Source: JABDAD01 sp964409695
GTDB lineage: Bacteria; Pseudomonadota; Alphaproteobacteria; Rickettsiales; Rickettsiaceae
Length of the DNA: 49,518 bases
Assembly: GCA_964409695.1 (NCBI GenBank)
Contig: CAYPDX010000003.1
Span: forward strand, 1 to 49,518
Direction of reading: 5' to 3'
In this document: one piece after another, positions 18,701 through 26,895 of the stretch
Numbering within the stretch: position 1 is the first letter of the stretch
Layout of the letters: each line of letters starts with the position of its first letter
Notes under the pieces: generated by a model
What the model was told of the DNA's origin: nothing
What the model saw: the letters and a program-made list of their open reading frames with translations, nothing else
The model's database searches: none
Translations under genes and position numbers: made by a program

Positions 18701-18730
18701 TCCCAGAACTCTCTACTTGAGAAAATATAA
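15698..18730 (+). CDS. GltD-like plus PyrK-like FAD/Fe-S oxidoreductase fusion
   Basis: A 1010-residue flavoprotein starting at GTG, supported by AGGA ten bases upstream and the lack of any early Met. Residues 1-200 are a helical extension without clear relatives. Residues 205-315 match the Fe-S domain of glutamate synthase small subunit, with Cys at 211, 214, 222, 244, 284, 287 and 291. The FAD site GMGPSG is at 350-355, and a second nucleotide site VVGAGLTAVD lies near 520. From about 730 a ferredoxin-reductase-type FAD/NAD module follows (GGGVGNA near 845), ending in a PyrK-like 2Fe-2S motif with Cys960, Cys966, Cys969 and Cys982. Comparable long proteins are annotated in Rickettsia and Wolbachia as GltD-like oxidoreductases. 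Electron acceptor and pathway are unknown; no large glutamate synthase subunit or pyrD is nearby. Confidence 0.85.
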   Translation: MKLALGLEYKDLYSIDGLHRIDKLFLDFLKRESSSLYNVFIETRAKKIESFNSEQLISFSEILEKFIGKIFSIENDIVSYHRKREFSNHLYEVKRNFIHRTAIQKYKKEDINPERANKDFIKLAENLENKEANNDEFFISILGKTQKASEEYEILARYAASRIYFGPASPLFSKPNKIDFNNLINFTKNGYLLELANIKSKPIPYLEANYCINCHKTGKDSCSTGMKEKDTYKTNLLGNLLSGCPLQIKISEMNEVFSKGNLISALSIITCNNPMVALTGKRICNDCSKACIYQKQDPVDIPSIESRILEDVLELPYGFEIYSLLTFWQPLKPLEYLPEKSTGSKILIVGMGPSGIALSHYLQRSGSHVVAIDALKIELLPAHLIINPIKNISDLKDAYYKIKPQGFGGVAEYGITDRWDKFNLLVSRLLLEKRQNFELYGGVKFGANITYEQAKKLGFDYIALCCGSGYPKAPLLENMSAGNIRVASDFLMSLGSGGADLDDSNTKFLIHLPAIVVGAGLTAVDAAVEITKYYPFLAKKIYRKLQDKSLSFFTEAEKEQTEILISHGKKYCEEDIKAKSENRAPDYKQLNNDFGGITILYRKDIKESPSYRINHEELQDALCHWVKVLENTELISIEVDSYSNCSGVIVKQNNSDEKTLKAKTILFATGTSPLTQEDASGIGDNKSDMMIFGDMDSSYSGSVVKAIASARDNYRKILDALSVKGKEKSSHNEYFTSTVIENISHSDEIFELKIRSKFAAENFHPGQFFKLQNFHIDKEKSFEPIALTGAFVTDDIISLITQIVGDSSRKASLLRQGDRVSLMGPCGEPSFVPLNSTILLIGGGVGNAALFPYAKELKKNGNKVIFLAAYRKKSHLLYPDVIKKFSDEVIFTCDEEKIEIEAGTSIKGSVIDGLNLLDFSNIKNIFVVGSANMMNVVAEFISKNNISCSSKASINAPMQCMLGGVCGQCLIQDSDNSPIFICKNQDQKLNSLIMQRLNVRLSQNSLLEKI

Positions 18731-18822
18731 TCAGATTACAACTCACTCAATATATTCACTACTAATTGTTTGATCCCGGATAATAATTGTGTATTAGATG
18801 AAGAGAGTAATAGATGGAGAGA

Positions 18823-18866
18823 TATGTTGACAAACTGATATAATCACCACGTTGCTATTCTTTATA
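18823..18866 (+). repeat. Dispersed 44-bp repeat, copy 1
   Basis: This stretch agrees at 41 of 44 positions with 49475-49518, where the window ends, so the full repeat may be longer. It contains GTTGACAAA and GATATAATCA, but the -35-like and -10-like words are only six bases apart, too close for a promoter. Both copies lie downstream of a gene. They may be remnants of a mobile element. Confidence 0.6.
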
Positions 18867-18941
18867 ACATCAATTGGGTCTATCAGAAAGTTTGTGTAAG
18901 TACGACTTCAGGACCAGCCCAATTGGCACATCATGATTAAG

Positions 18942-18971
18942 TTGACTATATACTTCAAAAATCTATATAAT
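18942..18971 (+). promoter_or_regulatory. Sigma-70-type promoter of SH3-tatC-serS
   Basis: TTGACT (18942-18947) and TATAAT (18966-18971) are separated by 18 bases, a near-perfect housekeeping promoter. Transcription would start near 18978, about 20 bases before the SH3 gene ATG at 18998. The following genes are tightly packed, so all three probably share it. Confidence 0.65.
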
Positions 18972-18997
18972 TCACCATTATAATAGATAAAGAAATC

Positions 18998-19495
18998 ATG
19001 ATAAATGCACTTAAATTTAAGCAAGTAGCGATAATATTTGTGTTTTTCTCACTTATTATCGGAATGCAGGCTATGGCTGCTGAAGAGAAACCAACTTTAC
19101 CAAGATTTGTTTCAATAAAATCTTCTGAGGCTAATGCTCGAAAAGGTCCAGGGCCGCAATATCCTATTGTTCATATTTATAATTACAAATGGCTTCCTGT
19201 TGAAATTATTTCAGAATATGAGCAATGGAGGCAAATTCGTGACATTGATGGTGAAGAAGGCTGGATTCATTCAAGTATTTTATCTAATAAAAGGACGATT
19301 ATAATAACAGGTAAAGAACCGCAATTATTATATAAGAGTAATAATTTAAAATCTGGAATTAAAGCAAAATTAATGCCAAATTTAGTATGTTTTTTAAATA
19401 AATGCGTAAAATCTTGGTGCAAAATTAAATGCTCTGATTATGTTGGGTGGATAAGCAGATCTACCATATGGGGCATTTACGGACATGAGGAATAG
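18998..19495 (+). CDS. Exported bacterial SH3-domain protein
   Basis: A 165-residue secreted protein. Residues 1-28 are a signal peptide (VFFSLIIGMQAMA-AEE). Two SH3-like repeats follow: residues about 38-98 (VSIKSSEANARKGPGPQYP ... EGWIHSSIL) and about 105-160 ending DYVGWISRSTIWGIY. Bacterial SH3 domains of this type (COG3807) are usually periplasmic and often associated with peptidoglycan or envelope enzymes; no catalytic domain is present. tatC starts four bases after the stop. A strong promoter lies just upstream. Confidence 0.88.
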   Translation: MINALKFKQVAIIFVFFSLIIGMQAMAAEEKPTLPRFVSIKSSEANARKGPGPQYPIVHIYNYKWLPVEIISEYEQWRQIRDIDGEEGWIHSSILSNKRTIIITGKEPQLLYKSNNLKSGIKAKLMPNLVCFLNKCVKSWCKIKCSDYVGWISRSTIWGIYGHEE

Positions 19496-19498
19496 ATA

Positions 19499-20239
19499 GT
19501 GCCAGCGCATAGATTAAAATTCTTAGAACATGTTTCTGAGCTTAGATCTCGGCTTATTCATATACTCATATGTTACGTAATATTTTTCATTATTTGCTAT
19601 TATTTTCATGATAATATTTATCATTTTATAACAATCCCTCTCGCTAGCGTTCTTGGGACAAAATCCAATTTTATATATACAGGTCTGACGGAAGCTTTTT
19701 TTTCTTCTCTTCAACTTTCAGCAAAATCTGCTTTTATTATCTTATTGCCTTATATAACTTTTCACATTTATAGGTTCGTTGAACCGGGGTTGTATAAAAG
19801 TGAAAAATCAATAATGAGATTTCTTTTAATTAGCTCTCCATTTTTATTTTTTATAGGTATTACCTTTGTCTATTATCTTGTAATGCCTAAAGCTTTCGAG
19901 TTTTTTTTAGCTTTTCAGAAGAATAATATAGATTATTCTTTAAATTTAGAGCCAAAAATCAGTGAATATATTTCTCTTGTGATAGATCTAGTATTTGCTT
20001 TTGGTATTGCTTTTCAGCTACCGATTATTATATTAATTTTAGTTTCATTACGTATAGTTGGCGCTGAAGCGCTTAAAGCAAAAAGAAGAATCGCAATTTT
20101 ACTTATCTTTATTGTAGCAGGAGTAATTACCCCTCCAGATGTAATAAGCCAGTTGCTTCTTGCTTTTCCTTTGCTTGGCCTGTATGAAATAACTATTATT
20201 ATTGCAAAAAGCATAGAGTCTAGGAGGAATAATGCTTGA
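19499..20239 (+). CDS. tatC: Twin-arginine translocase subunit TatC
   Basis: TatC is the six-span inner-membrane receptor for twin-arginine signal peptides, exporting folded proteins. The start is a GTG, preceded by GAGGA in the last codons of the SH3 gene. The 246-residue protein has the N-terminal signature FLEHVSELRSRL, the conserved FVEPGLYKSEK region, and six hydrophobic segments with the PPDVISQ motif before the last. serS starts eight bases before its end, giving translational coupling. tatA/tatB are not in the window and must lie elsewhere. Confidence 0.95.
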   Translation: MPAHRLKFLEHVSELRSRLIHILICYVIFFIICYYFHDNIYHFITIPLASVLGTKSNFIYTGLTEAFFSSLQLSAKSAFIILLPYITFHIYRFVEPGLYKSEKSIMRFLLISSPFLFFIGITFVYYLVMPKAFEFFLAFQKNNIDYSLNLEPKISEYISLVIDLVFAFGIAFQLPIIILILVSLRIVGAEALKAKRRIAILLIFIVAGVITPPDVISQLLLAFPLLGLYEITIIIAKSIESRRNNA

Positions 20240-21506
20240 TATTAAATGGATTAGAGAGAACCCAGAAGAGTTTGATAAACAAATGAAGACTCGTGGTATT
20301 GAATCTATCTCCGAAGAAATTCTAAAGCTTGATGAAGAAAAGCGCCAACTTACAACGTTGGTTCAGCAGCTTCTTCATGCTAGAAAAGAGAAATCCAAAA
20401 CTCTAAGCTATATGAAAGATAGAAATAGTAGGGAATTTGAACAAGCAAAAAAAGATGCAGATGACATAAAAGATAAGCTTGAGGAATTAACTAATAGGGT
20501 TGATCAAGATGATAAACTATCCAAAATTCTTGATACTCTTCCAAATATACCAGCAAAGGATGTGCCAATTGGTCAAGATGAAGATTCTAATGTGGAAATT
20601 AGAAAATTCGGCACAATTAAACCTATAAAAAATCCAAGACACCATTTTGAACTTGGTGAGAATCTTGAAATGATGGATTTTGTTCAAACAGCAAAAATTT
20701 CAGGTAGCAGATTTGTAACTCTTAAATCTGATCTTGCAAAGCTTGAGAGAGCTTTGGTTAATTTTATGGTAGATACTCATACAAAAGAATTTGGATTTTT
20801 AGAAATTTCTCCACCATATCTTGTAAAAGAAGAGGCAATGTATGGAGTTGGACAATTGCCGAAATTTGCTGAAGATTCATTTTATACTACTTCTGGCCAT
20901 AGACTAATACCTACTTCTGAAGTATCTCTTGTAAATATGGTCGCAGATAAAATCATACCAAGAGAGCAATTGCCAATTCGTTTTGTTGCTCATACACCAT
21001 GCTTCAGATCTGAAGCTGGAAGCGCTGGAAGAGATACGCGTGGAATGATACGTATGCATCAATTTAATAAGGTTGAGCTTGTATCAATCACAAGTGCCGA
21101 TGAGTCAGAAGAAGAACATGAATATATTACCAATGCATCTGAAACAATTTTAAAGAAACTCGAATTACCATATAGAGTAATGATGCTTTGCAGTGGAGAT
21201 ATGGGGTTTGCTGCTAGGAAAACATATGATTTAGAAGTATGGTTACCAGCACAAAATAAATATCGCGAAATATCAAGTTGCTCTATTTGTGGAGATTTTC
21301 AAGCTCGAAGAATTAAAGCTAGATATAAGGAATTTGGATCGAATCAAACAACCTTTGTTCACACGCTTAATGGATCAGGTCTGGCGGTTGGGAGAACTAT
21401 AGTAGCTATTCTAGAGAATTACCAAAATGAAGATGGGTCTATTACAATCCCAAAGGTCCTCGTGAGTTATATGGGCGGACAGGAAAAAATTGAAACCAAA
21501 CTCTGA
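20232..21506 (+). CDS. serS: Seryl-tRNA synthetase
   Basis: SerRS charges tRNA-Ser (and tRNA-Sec where present). The 424 residues include the N-terminal coiled-coil arm (about 1-105, rich in Lys/Glu/Gln) and a class II catalytic core: the TSEVSLVN motif near 233, motif 2 around FRSEAGSAGRDTRG (near 262), and motif 3 GSGLAVGRTIVAILENY (near 382-400). A GGAGGAAT ribosome site lies inside tatC. The last codons (ending TKL) fall within the left arm of a palindromic repeat (21496-21620). tatC-serS adjacency is typical of Alphaproteobacteria. Confidence 0.97.
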   Translation: MLDIKWIRENPEEFDKQMKTRGIESISEEILKLDEEKRQLTTLVQQLLHARKEKSKTLSYMKDRNSREFEQAKKDADDIKDKLEELTNRVDQDDKLSKILDTLPNIPAKDVPIGQDEDSNVEIRKFGTIKPIKNPRHHFELGENLEMMDFVQTAKISGSRFVTLKSDLAKLERALVNFMVDTHTKEFGFLEISPPYLVKEEAMYGVGQLPKFAEDSFYTTSGHRLIPTSEVSLVNMVADKIIPREQLPIRFVAHTPCFRSEAGSAGRDTRGMIRMHQFNKVELVSITSADESEEEHEYITNASETILKKLELPYRVMMLCSGDMGFAARKTYDLEVWLPAQNKYREISSCSICGDFQARRIKARYKEFGSNQTTFVHTLNGSGLAVGRTIVAILENYQNEDGSITIPKVLVSYMGGQEKIETKL

Positions 21507-21620
21507 AGCCCCATTTCTAGAAGCGATTGCTGCGAGATCGAAGGATGCTCACTTATGAAAAATAATCTGTGCTCTTTCGTCTCTTGAATCGCTTCTATAA
21601 ATCTCAATTTTAGAGTTTGG
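21496..21620. repeat. Palindromic element, family A, copy 1
   Basis: An imperfect 125-bp inverted repeat. CCAAACTCT (21496-21504) pairs with AGAGTTTGG (21612-21620), and AGAAGCGAT inside the left half pairs with ATCGCTTCT in the right half. The core 21514-21620 matches 44073-44179 at about 92 of 107 positions by eye. The left arm includes the end of serS. The transcript would fold into one long hairpin, so it may act as a terminator or 3'-end stabiliser. Confidence 0.8.
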
Positions 21621-21654
21621 TTGTTTTGTTGTCATTGCAATGACAGAAGTCTAG

Positions 21655-21675
21655 ACCCCGCATCGTTTGCGGGGT
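21655..21675. terminator. GC-rich hairpin between serS and the autotransporter
   Basis: ACCCCGCA (21655-21662) pairs with TGCGGGGT (21668-21675) across a five-base loop. It lies between convergent genes, 21 bases from the autotransporter stop. It is preceded by the perfect palindrome GTCATTGCAATGAC (21631-21644). No strong T-run follows on either side, so termination is plausible but not certain. Confidence 0.4.
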
Positions 21676-21695
21676 TAATGGCGCTAAAGTGCTTA

Positions 21696-23141
21696 TTACA
21701 GATTAATCCTTAACTTTACCGTCCCAGTATGGCTTGTATATTTTTTCGCTAGACCAATATCATAACCAACTGCAAAGTCTAAAGCATTGCGACTCATTGT
21801 TACATCAAGACCTGTATTAACTAAAGTCTTTTTCTTATTTTTAGCACTTGCTGTAACAATCATTTCTTCGCCAACAAAAGCTGATGCAACACGAGGAGTT
21901 TTATTAGCAAACTCTTTCGTAATTTTTACATGAGCCATTGGTACAATTGTAGCATTATCAAACTCTAAACTAGCAGCCGCACTTAGACCTAGGTAACCCG
22001 AATAGCTAGCGCCAGATCCTTTCCCATATGTTTTATTATATGTACCTGCACCCTTTTCTATATGAGCTTTATCATAATAATGGGATGCATTAATACCAAG
22101 TTCTGGTGTTAATGTAAAATTACTAGATACGAGCTTTTTATAACCAATAGATGCATCAACTCCGTATAAGGTAGTGGAATAGTTGCTTGTAGCGATGGTA
22201 TAAACATTGTTACTTGGCTTCTTTTCTTTAGTTGTAAGATCAGTTTTGCCAAGCACTACCATAGCTTTAGTGAACCAGTTGTCATTTATTTCATACATTG
22301 AATATAGGCTTACTAACCATGATTTAGCATCAATTTTATCGCCTGATTTTTGATCTTTCATCTTTACTTGGCTAACTGCATGAATTCCTGCGATACCAAC
22401 TGTAAGTGAATCATGAATCTTTGTATCTATGCCTATTACAGCTCCGTCAGTGGAAGATGTATAGCCAGATTGGTTTTTCAGAGCACCTTCTTTTGAACGA
22501 TTTCCAAATGCTTCAAGCCATACTGCATTTCTTGTATCTTCATCACCAGCTGCGATTGCTGTGGCTGGGCTACTAACGCTTGCTAAATTTGCAGGAGCGA
22601 TTCTAGCTGAAACAGCAGAAATAACGCGTCTAGATGTTTCATTACTCGTTTTTTGCGCAGCATTTTGAACTGTTGTAGTTACTCTGTCATGCAAATTCTT
22701 TGCTTCTTCAGGAGAAGTTTGTGAAAGTTTTATAACCTCATCTGCAAATTTTGTTTGTTTAGCGGTTACTTTTGGATCATTTTTTATTTTTGCAATAGAC
22801 CCTCTAACTACTGGATCTTTTATTCCGTTAATAGTTGGAGTAGGCGCTGGAGCAAAGGCAAGAACAGGAGCAGGTGCGGCTACGACTATAGCTGGAGCAA
22901 CGACAGGAGCAGCCGGTGCAACGACAGGAGAAGCAGCTCTGGGAGCAGCAGGAACAGCCGGTGCAACAACAGGAACAGCAGGAACAGCCGGTGCAACACC
23001 AGGAGCAGCAGCTCTGGGAGCAGCAGGAACAGCCGGTGCAACAACAGGAACAGCCAGTGCAACAACAGGAACAGCAGGAACAGCCGGTGCAACAACAGGA
23101 ACAGCAGGAACAGCCGGTGCAACACCAGGAACAGCAGGAGC
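21696..23141 (-). CDS. Autotransporter, C-terminal part: Pro-Ala-Val repeat and beta-barrel
   Basis: This is the 3' half of one autotransporter gene whose 5' half is 23242-24745; an assembly gap separates them. The frame runs without stops from the gap through about 85 codons of APAVPAVPVVAP-like repeats. A linker (INGIKDPVVRGSIAKIKNDP) and a helical stretch follow, then a roughly 290-residue autotransporter beta-domain beginning near NAVWLEAFG. Alternating hydrophobic strands end in VKLRINL, close to the aromatic-ended last strand required for outer-membrane insertion. A TTG at 22694 would give a shorter frame, but the sequence upstream is clearly coding. It would place the passenger on the cell surface. 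The barrel assignment is strong. Confidence 0.85.
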   Translation of the reverse strand, partial: APAVPGVAPAVPAVPVVAPAVPAVPVVALAVPVVAPAVPAAPRAAAPGVAPAVPAVPVVAPAVPAAPRAASPVVAPAAPVVAPAIVVAAPAPVLAFAPAPTPTINGIKDPVVRGSIAKIKNDPKVTAKQTKFADEVIKLSQTSPEEAKNLHDRVTTTVQNAAQKTSNETSRRVISAVSARIAPANLASVSSPATAIAAGDEDTRNAVWLEAFGNRSKEGALKNQSGYTSSTDGAVIGIDTKIHDSLTVGIAGIHAVSQVKMKDQKSGDKIDAKSWLVSLYSMYEINDNWFTKAMVVLGKTDLTTKEKKPSNNVYTIATSNYSTTLYGVDASIGYKKLVSSNFTLTPELGINASHYYDKAHIEKGAGTYNKTYGKGSGASYSGYLGLSAAASLEFDNATIVPMAHVKITKEFANKTPRVASAFVGEEMIVTASAKNKKKTLVNTGLDVTMSRNALDFAVGYDIGLAKKYTSHTGTVKLRINL

Positions 23142-23393
23142 NNNNNNNNNNNNNNNNNNNNNNNNNNNNNNNNNNNNNNNNNNNNNNNNNNNNNNNNNNN
23201 NNNNNNNNNNNNNNNNNNNNNNNNNNNNNNNNNNNNNNNNNCAGGAACAGCAGGAACAGCCGGTGCAACACCAGGAACAGCAGGAGCAGCCGGTGCAACA
23301 CCAGGAACAGCAGGAACAGCCGGTGCAACACCAGGAACAGCAGGAGCAGCCGGTGCAACACCAGGAACAGCAGGAGCAGCCGGTGCAACAACA
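22886..23393 (-). repeat. Tandem 30-bp repeat coding Pro/Ala/Val decapeptides
   Basis: On both sides of the gap the minus strand repeats units encoding GVAPAAPAVP and variants (VVAPAVPAVP). The unit is 30 bases. Because stop codons are rare in this low-complexity DNA, several other frames on both strands also stay open, producing spurious frames that should be ignored. The repeat presumably caused the assembly to break. Confidence 0.9.
23142..23241. other. Assembly gap of 100 N
   Basis: Exactly 100 unknown bases, which is a common placeholder for a gap of unknown size. The flanking frames are compatible only if the true gap length leaves remainder 2 after division by 3. If the 30-base unit continues regularly it would be 14 plus a multiple of 30 bases. 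Confidence 0.95.
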
Positions 23394-24745
23394 GGCACTA
23401 GAATTAATTCCCCCTTGGCGAATCTTGCTGCTGGAGCTAGAGCTCCATTTATCATAATATTAGTTACTCCTGTTACAGGAGTATAAGCACCCTTAACCAA
23501 GGTAAGAGGCGCTGCTCCAGGCGCTATACCATCTACATTAAGGTTTAAAGTATTCACAGCACTAAGATCTACATTGCCGTCAATATGACCTGCAGTTATA
23601 CCACCACCTACTCCGGCCACAAGCTTTGTATTCAAAGTTAATGTATTTCTAGCTGTAAGAGTTCCTGTAAGAGCCAGTTTTTGACCTCCAAGATCAAGTG
23701 TACCATTATCAGCAATCTTTATATTCCCATCAACATACAAATTACCACGTTGCAGAGCTAGATAGCCAAGCTGGCTAATATCTCCAGTCATTTTAGTATC
23801 TGCATTGATATTTACTATACCATTTCCATTAATGAGACCTCTGAAATCCCCAGCTTTGTTGAAATTTACAACACCACCGTTATTTCCAAAGTTTATTCCT
23901 CCAGTAAATGAGTTTCCATTAAAATTAATAGTACCAGCTTCATCCAAATCAATTCGGCAATCGAAGGCCAATGATCCTCTAACAATATTCTTAGTTGTTA
24001 AAATGCTATTAGTTTCAATGTTTATAGCGTCAGCAAATAACTCACCCACAATAGTTGCTTGTGCTGTTTCATTTAAATCAAATTGGCTTACTCTAACACC
24101 TTGTTTTGCATACAATTTTGAATCATTTTCTAAGATTAGTCCATTTATATAGCCTAGTTTTCCTCCAACTTGATCATGAATCACAGTATTTTTATGGATA
24201 TAAACCGCCCCACCATGGCCTAATACACCAGGATTTCCATCACTTTTTATCTTGCCTATAATATCTCCGTCTAGAATGTGAAGTGCTCCGGCTTTATTTC
24301 CGAAATCCACATTTTTTACTAAATTACCTGTATCAAGAGAAAGAGTGCCTCCAGCTTGGTATTCTATATTGATGGTAGCAGCGGCTGCGATACCGATCAT
24401 TTTGTTATTAGTAATTTTTCCAACTATACTATATTTGGCTCCATCATCTATAACAATTCTGCTATTACTATAGCCATCTAGATTAAATCCCCATCTACCT
24501 GGACCGTCGGGATTTCCCCCAGGCACCGTCTCGTCTCTTCCAATAAATCCAATGCGGGACCCATTAAAACCTAAAGTGATAATATCATTGTTTTGAGGTA
24601 TGTTTGCCCATTTATATTTATCATTAACTGTTGCAAATGGAAAAGAGTTTCTTACAACTACCGCTTCAACATTTGTTGTATTGAAAGCAATTGATACGAA
24701 AGAGGCTGTTGTTAATATTTTTTTCATCATTGAAGATTTAGTCAT
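23242..24745 (-). CDS. Autotransporter, N-terminal part: signal peptide and passenger
   Basis: The 5' half of the autotransporter gene. The ATG at 24745 has a taggcaa ribosome site and gives MTKSSMMKKILTTASFVS, a signal peptide cleaved near NVEA. The passenger (about 32-440) is rich in Gly, Asn and Ile with repeated short beta-strands (GTINFNGNSFTGGINFGNNG), the look of a right-handed beta-helix as in Rickettsia OmpB/Sca proteins. From about 455 the Pro-Ala-Val repeats begin and run into the gap. Only two Cys-containing spots were noticed. Adhesion or surface-layer function is likely by family, but the host target is unknown. Confidence 0.85.
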
Positions 24746-24957
24746 AATTTGCCTATTATTTTAGGTTTGTTTATTGTGCTGAAAACTATTGGAATAACTT
24801 TCATTACAAGCAAAGCCCTGTTTATTATGAACGATTACCGTGTATTAAGAGCTTTGTCAATAATTAATTTAGAAATTAACTATTTGGAGCTGGTTTTAGT
24901 CTCTATGGGTTGTGGATAATGCTGTTTTTGGTAGTTTTGCTTGCGCATATATGGAAG
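24746..24957 (-). promoter_or_regulatory. Upstream region of the autotransporter
   Basis: This region holds no gene I can support. A perfect TTGACA (complement 24855-24860) is followed after 17 bases by TAATCG (complement 24832-24837). The -10 match is poor, so the promoter is only possible. The predicted leader would be about 80 bases. Confidence 0.3.
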
Positions 24958-25168
24958 AAATGTTGCTTGTATTTTACTTGCAAGTCAAAAAGACTCGTCA
25001 TCCCTTACTTGATGCGGGACCTACGCTTTTTTTTAATAAATCAAACGATTTGTTATTTTGAAAGAAAAAAGACTGGACCTCCTGTCGTAGCACGGGGTGG
25101 CGGTACTCTTAGAGAATATGGTTATTACGAAATTTTTTTGCCTGATAGTGCAGTAATTACTCTAGCGT
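24958..25168 (+). repeat. Dispersed repeat, family B, copy 1 (longest)
   Basis: A roughly 210-bp element with internal inverted repeats, running from AAATGTTGCTTG through CGTCATCCCTTACTTGATGCGGGAC and CACGGGGTGGCGGT to a tail ending CTCTAGCG. The first 147 bases match 40038-40180, the tail matches 38850-38905, and most of it matches the complement of 45088-45260. It ends right beside the stop codon of the minus-strand pepP. An open frame of 86 codons inside it is an artefact of the repeat. Confidence 0.8.
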
Positions 25169-25170
25169 AG

Positions 25171-26895
25171 TTAATTCGGAATTCTCGTATAAATCTCTTG
25201 AAGCGCGTAGTCTTTAGCTTGTTTGCTTAATAAAGGTACGATTATTTGCTCTATTTTTTTGTAATATGATTTTAAATACTCAATCTCATCTTTTGCAAGA
25301 TCCTCAAATATTATTAAATCAGCGCAGTAAGGCACTAGTGACAATTGCTGGAACTCTAAAAATTTTGTATTTTTAGTACAAGATCTTATATATTGAAGAT
25401 TTTCAATCCTAATTCCAAAGGAGCCCTCTTTGTAATATCCAGGTTCGTTTGAAATAACCATCCATTCTTCTAGAGTTATTTTACTATCATATAAACTTAT
25501 TCTCATAGGACCTTCGTGTACAAATAAGGCGTTCCCAACGCCATGGCCTGTACCATGAGGGTAATCTTCTAAATCGTTCCAAAGATATTGCCTTGCAAGA
25601 ATATCTAGATTCGCTCCTTTAATCCCTTTAGGAAACTTGATTTTAGCAAGCGCAATATGACCTCTCAGAACTTTTGTATAATATTTTCTTTGTTCGTTTG
25701 TTGCCTTCCCCATAACTAACGTACGAGTTATATCTGTTGTTCCTCCATAGTAGTGGCCTCCTGAATCAATGAGGAGTAAGCCATCACCTGTAATTACTTT
25801 AGATTTTTCTTTGCTAGCTTTATAGTGAATTTTTGCGCCATTTTCTGCAAAGCCACAAATAGGAGGAAAACTATCCATCAAATATCCTACCTGAGCGTTT
25901 CTAAATTCGGATAATTTTAATCCAGCTTCATATTCACTGAGATCGTTCTTATTGCCTTTAAACCAGGCTAAAAACTCGCATAAAGCTACTGCATCCCTAA
26001 TATGAACATTTTGTGCTCCTAAAATTTCAGCCTCATTTTTTATGGCTCTGGCTAGCAATGTTGGGTCTTCATCGATTTGTGGATTAGTTATAGAATTCGT
26101 AATAGCTAGATTAGCTTCAGTAGTTATTGATATTCTCTTTTTAGAATTTTTGAGAAAAGAATTTAGTTGATCAAAATTCTTTATTTCAACATTTTTAGGA
26201 ATCGTCCCCTTGTCAAATTTTCTAGAATTAGTAAAAAGAATAATATTTTCAAAATCCAGATATAATATTCCAAGCATAATAGGTGAAAAGTCGCTATCGC
26301 TAGCACGTATATTAAGTAACCAACAAACTGATTCTGGGGCAGTCAACAAGGCTGCTTCATAAGATTTAGCATTTAACCATTCTCTCACTTCGGCAATTTT
26401 TATTTCTGCATTCTTGCCTGTATATTTTATATCATAATGCCATGAATTACTTGAAGGCAGTGGTGGTCTATCATCCCATATTTTATCTACTAAATTATCA
26501 TTCACTTGAACTATGTTTAGTTTTTCAAATAATTTTATAGAATTTTTGGTAAAAAGTTTTGGGTCATACCCAATTTTTTGGTCTGTCTTAATATATTTTC
26601 CAAAATCAAATGTTTTCATTTCAAAAATATTGAAAATTTGTGCGTATTTTAATGAATTTTCAGCAGAAGTTTTATACCTAGCGTCCGTAAAGAAAAGAAC
26701 ATTATCCTCTAGGATTATTAAAAATCCATTAGAACATGAAAAATCAGTTATATATTCCAGTCTCTTTGCATAAGGTGCTGGATATTCACTCAAAAATTCA
26801 TCAGAAGTTGTAATAATATAACCATTCAGCCCTTCTGATTTAATTATATTTCTTAGATTTTCAATTTTTTGGTTCATGATTTTTGTTATTTTCAT
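25171..26895 (-). CDS. pepP: Xaa-Pro aminopeptidase, M24 family
   Basis: A cytosolic metalloprotease that removes N-terminal residues preceding proline. The 574 residues carry two creatinase-type N-terminal domains (1-285) and the pita-bread catalytic domain. All five metal ligands are in place: Asp377 (LIDSGG), Asp388 (TTDITRT), His451 (GTGHGVG), Glu484 (SNEPGYY) and Glu498 (RIENL). A C-terminal extension resembles eukaryotic and alphaproteobacterial XPNPEP1-like enzymes. ATGs at 26895 and 26877 are both possible; both lie within the 3' end of the upstream MrpF-like gene, so the two are co-transcribed. The stop codon abuts a dispersed repeat. Confidence 0.94.
   Translation of the reverse strand: MKITKIMNQKIENLRNIIKSEGLNGYIITTSDEFLSEYPAPYAKRLEYITDFSCSNGFLIILEDNVLFFTDARYKTSAENSLKYAQIFNIFEMKTFDFGKYIKTDQKIGYDPKLFTKNSIKLFEKLNIVQVNDNLVDKIWDDRPPLPSSNSWHYDIKYTGKNAEIKIAEVREWLNAKSYEAALLTAPESVCWLLNIRASDSDFSPIMLGILYLDFENIILFTNSRKFDKGTIPKNVEIKNFDQLNSFLKNSKKRISITTEANLAITNSITNPQIDEDPTLLARAIKNEAEILGAQNVHIRDAVALCEFLAWFKGNKNDLSEYEAGLKLSEFRNAQVGYLMDSFPPICGFAENGAKIHYKASKEKSKVITGDGLLLIDSGGHYYGGTTDITRTLVMGKATNEQRKYYTKVLRGHIALAKIKFPKGIKGANLDILARQYLWNDLEDYPHGTGHGVGNALFVHEGPMRISLYDSKITLEEWMVISNEPGYYKEGSFGIRIENLQYIRSCTKNTKFLEFQQLSLVPYCADLIIFEDLAKDEIEYLKSYYKKIEQIIVPLLSKQAKDYALQEIYTRIPN

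Noticed and set aside
18823..18866. Promoter made of TTGACA and TATAAT words
   Set aside because: The two words are only about six bases apart, too close for RNA polymerase; the stretch is better described as a dispersed repeat.
18731..18997. Search for a tRNA or small RNA in the 267-base spacer before the SH3 gene
   Set aside because: No cloverleaf or T-loop-like sequence was found; only the repeat and the promoter are supportable.
22755..23486. Long open frames on both strands (Arg-Asn-Ser-Cys-rich or Gln-Glu-rich) across the gap region
   Set aside because: They are shadows of the 30-bp low-complexity repeat, which lacks stops in several frames. Only the minus-strand Pro-Ala-Val frame joins a signal peptide, passenger and barrel.
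24910..25170. 86-codon plus-strand frame
   Set aside because: Most of it lies in repeat family B; it has no ribosome site and its sequence is repeated elsewhere without the frame being kept.
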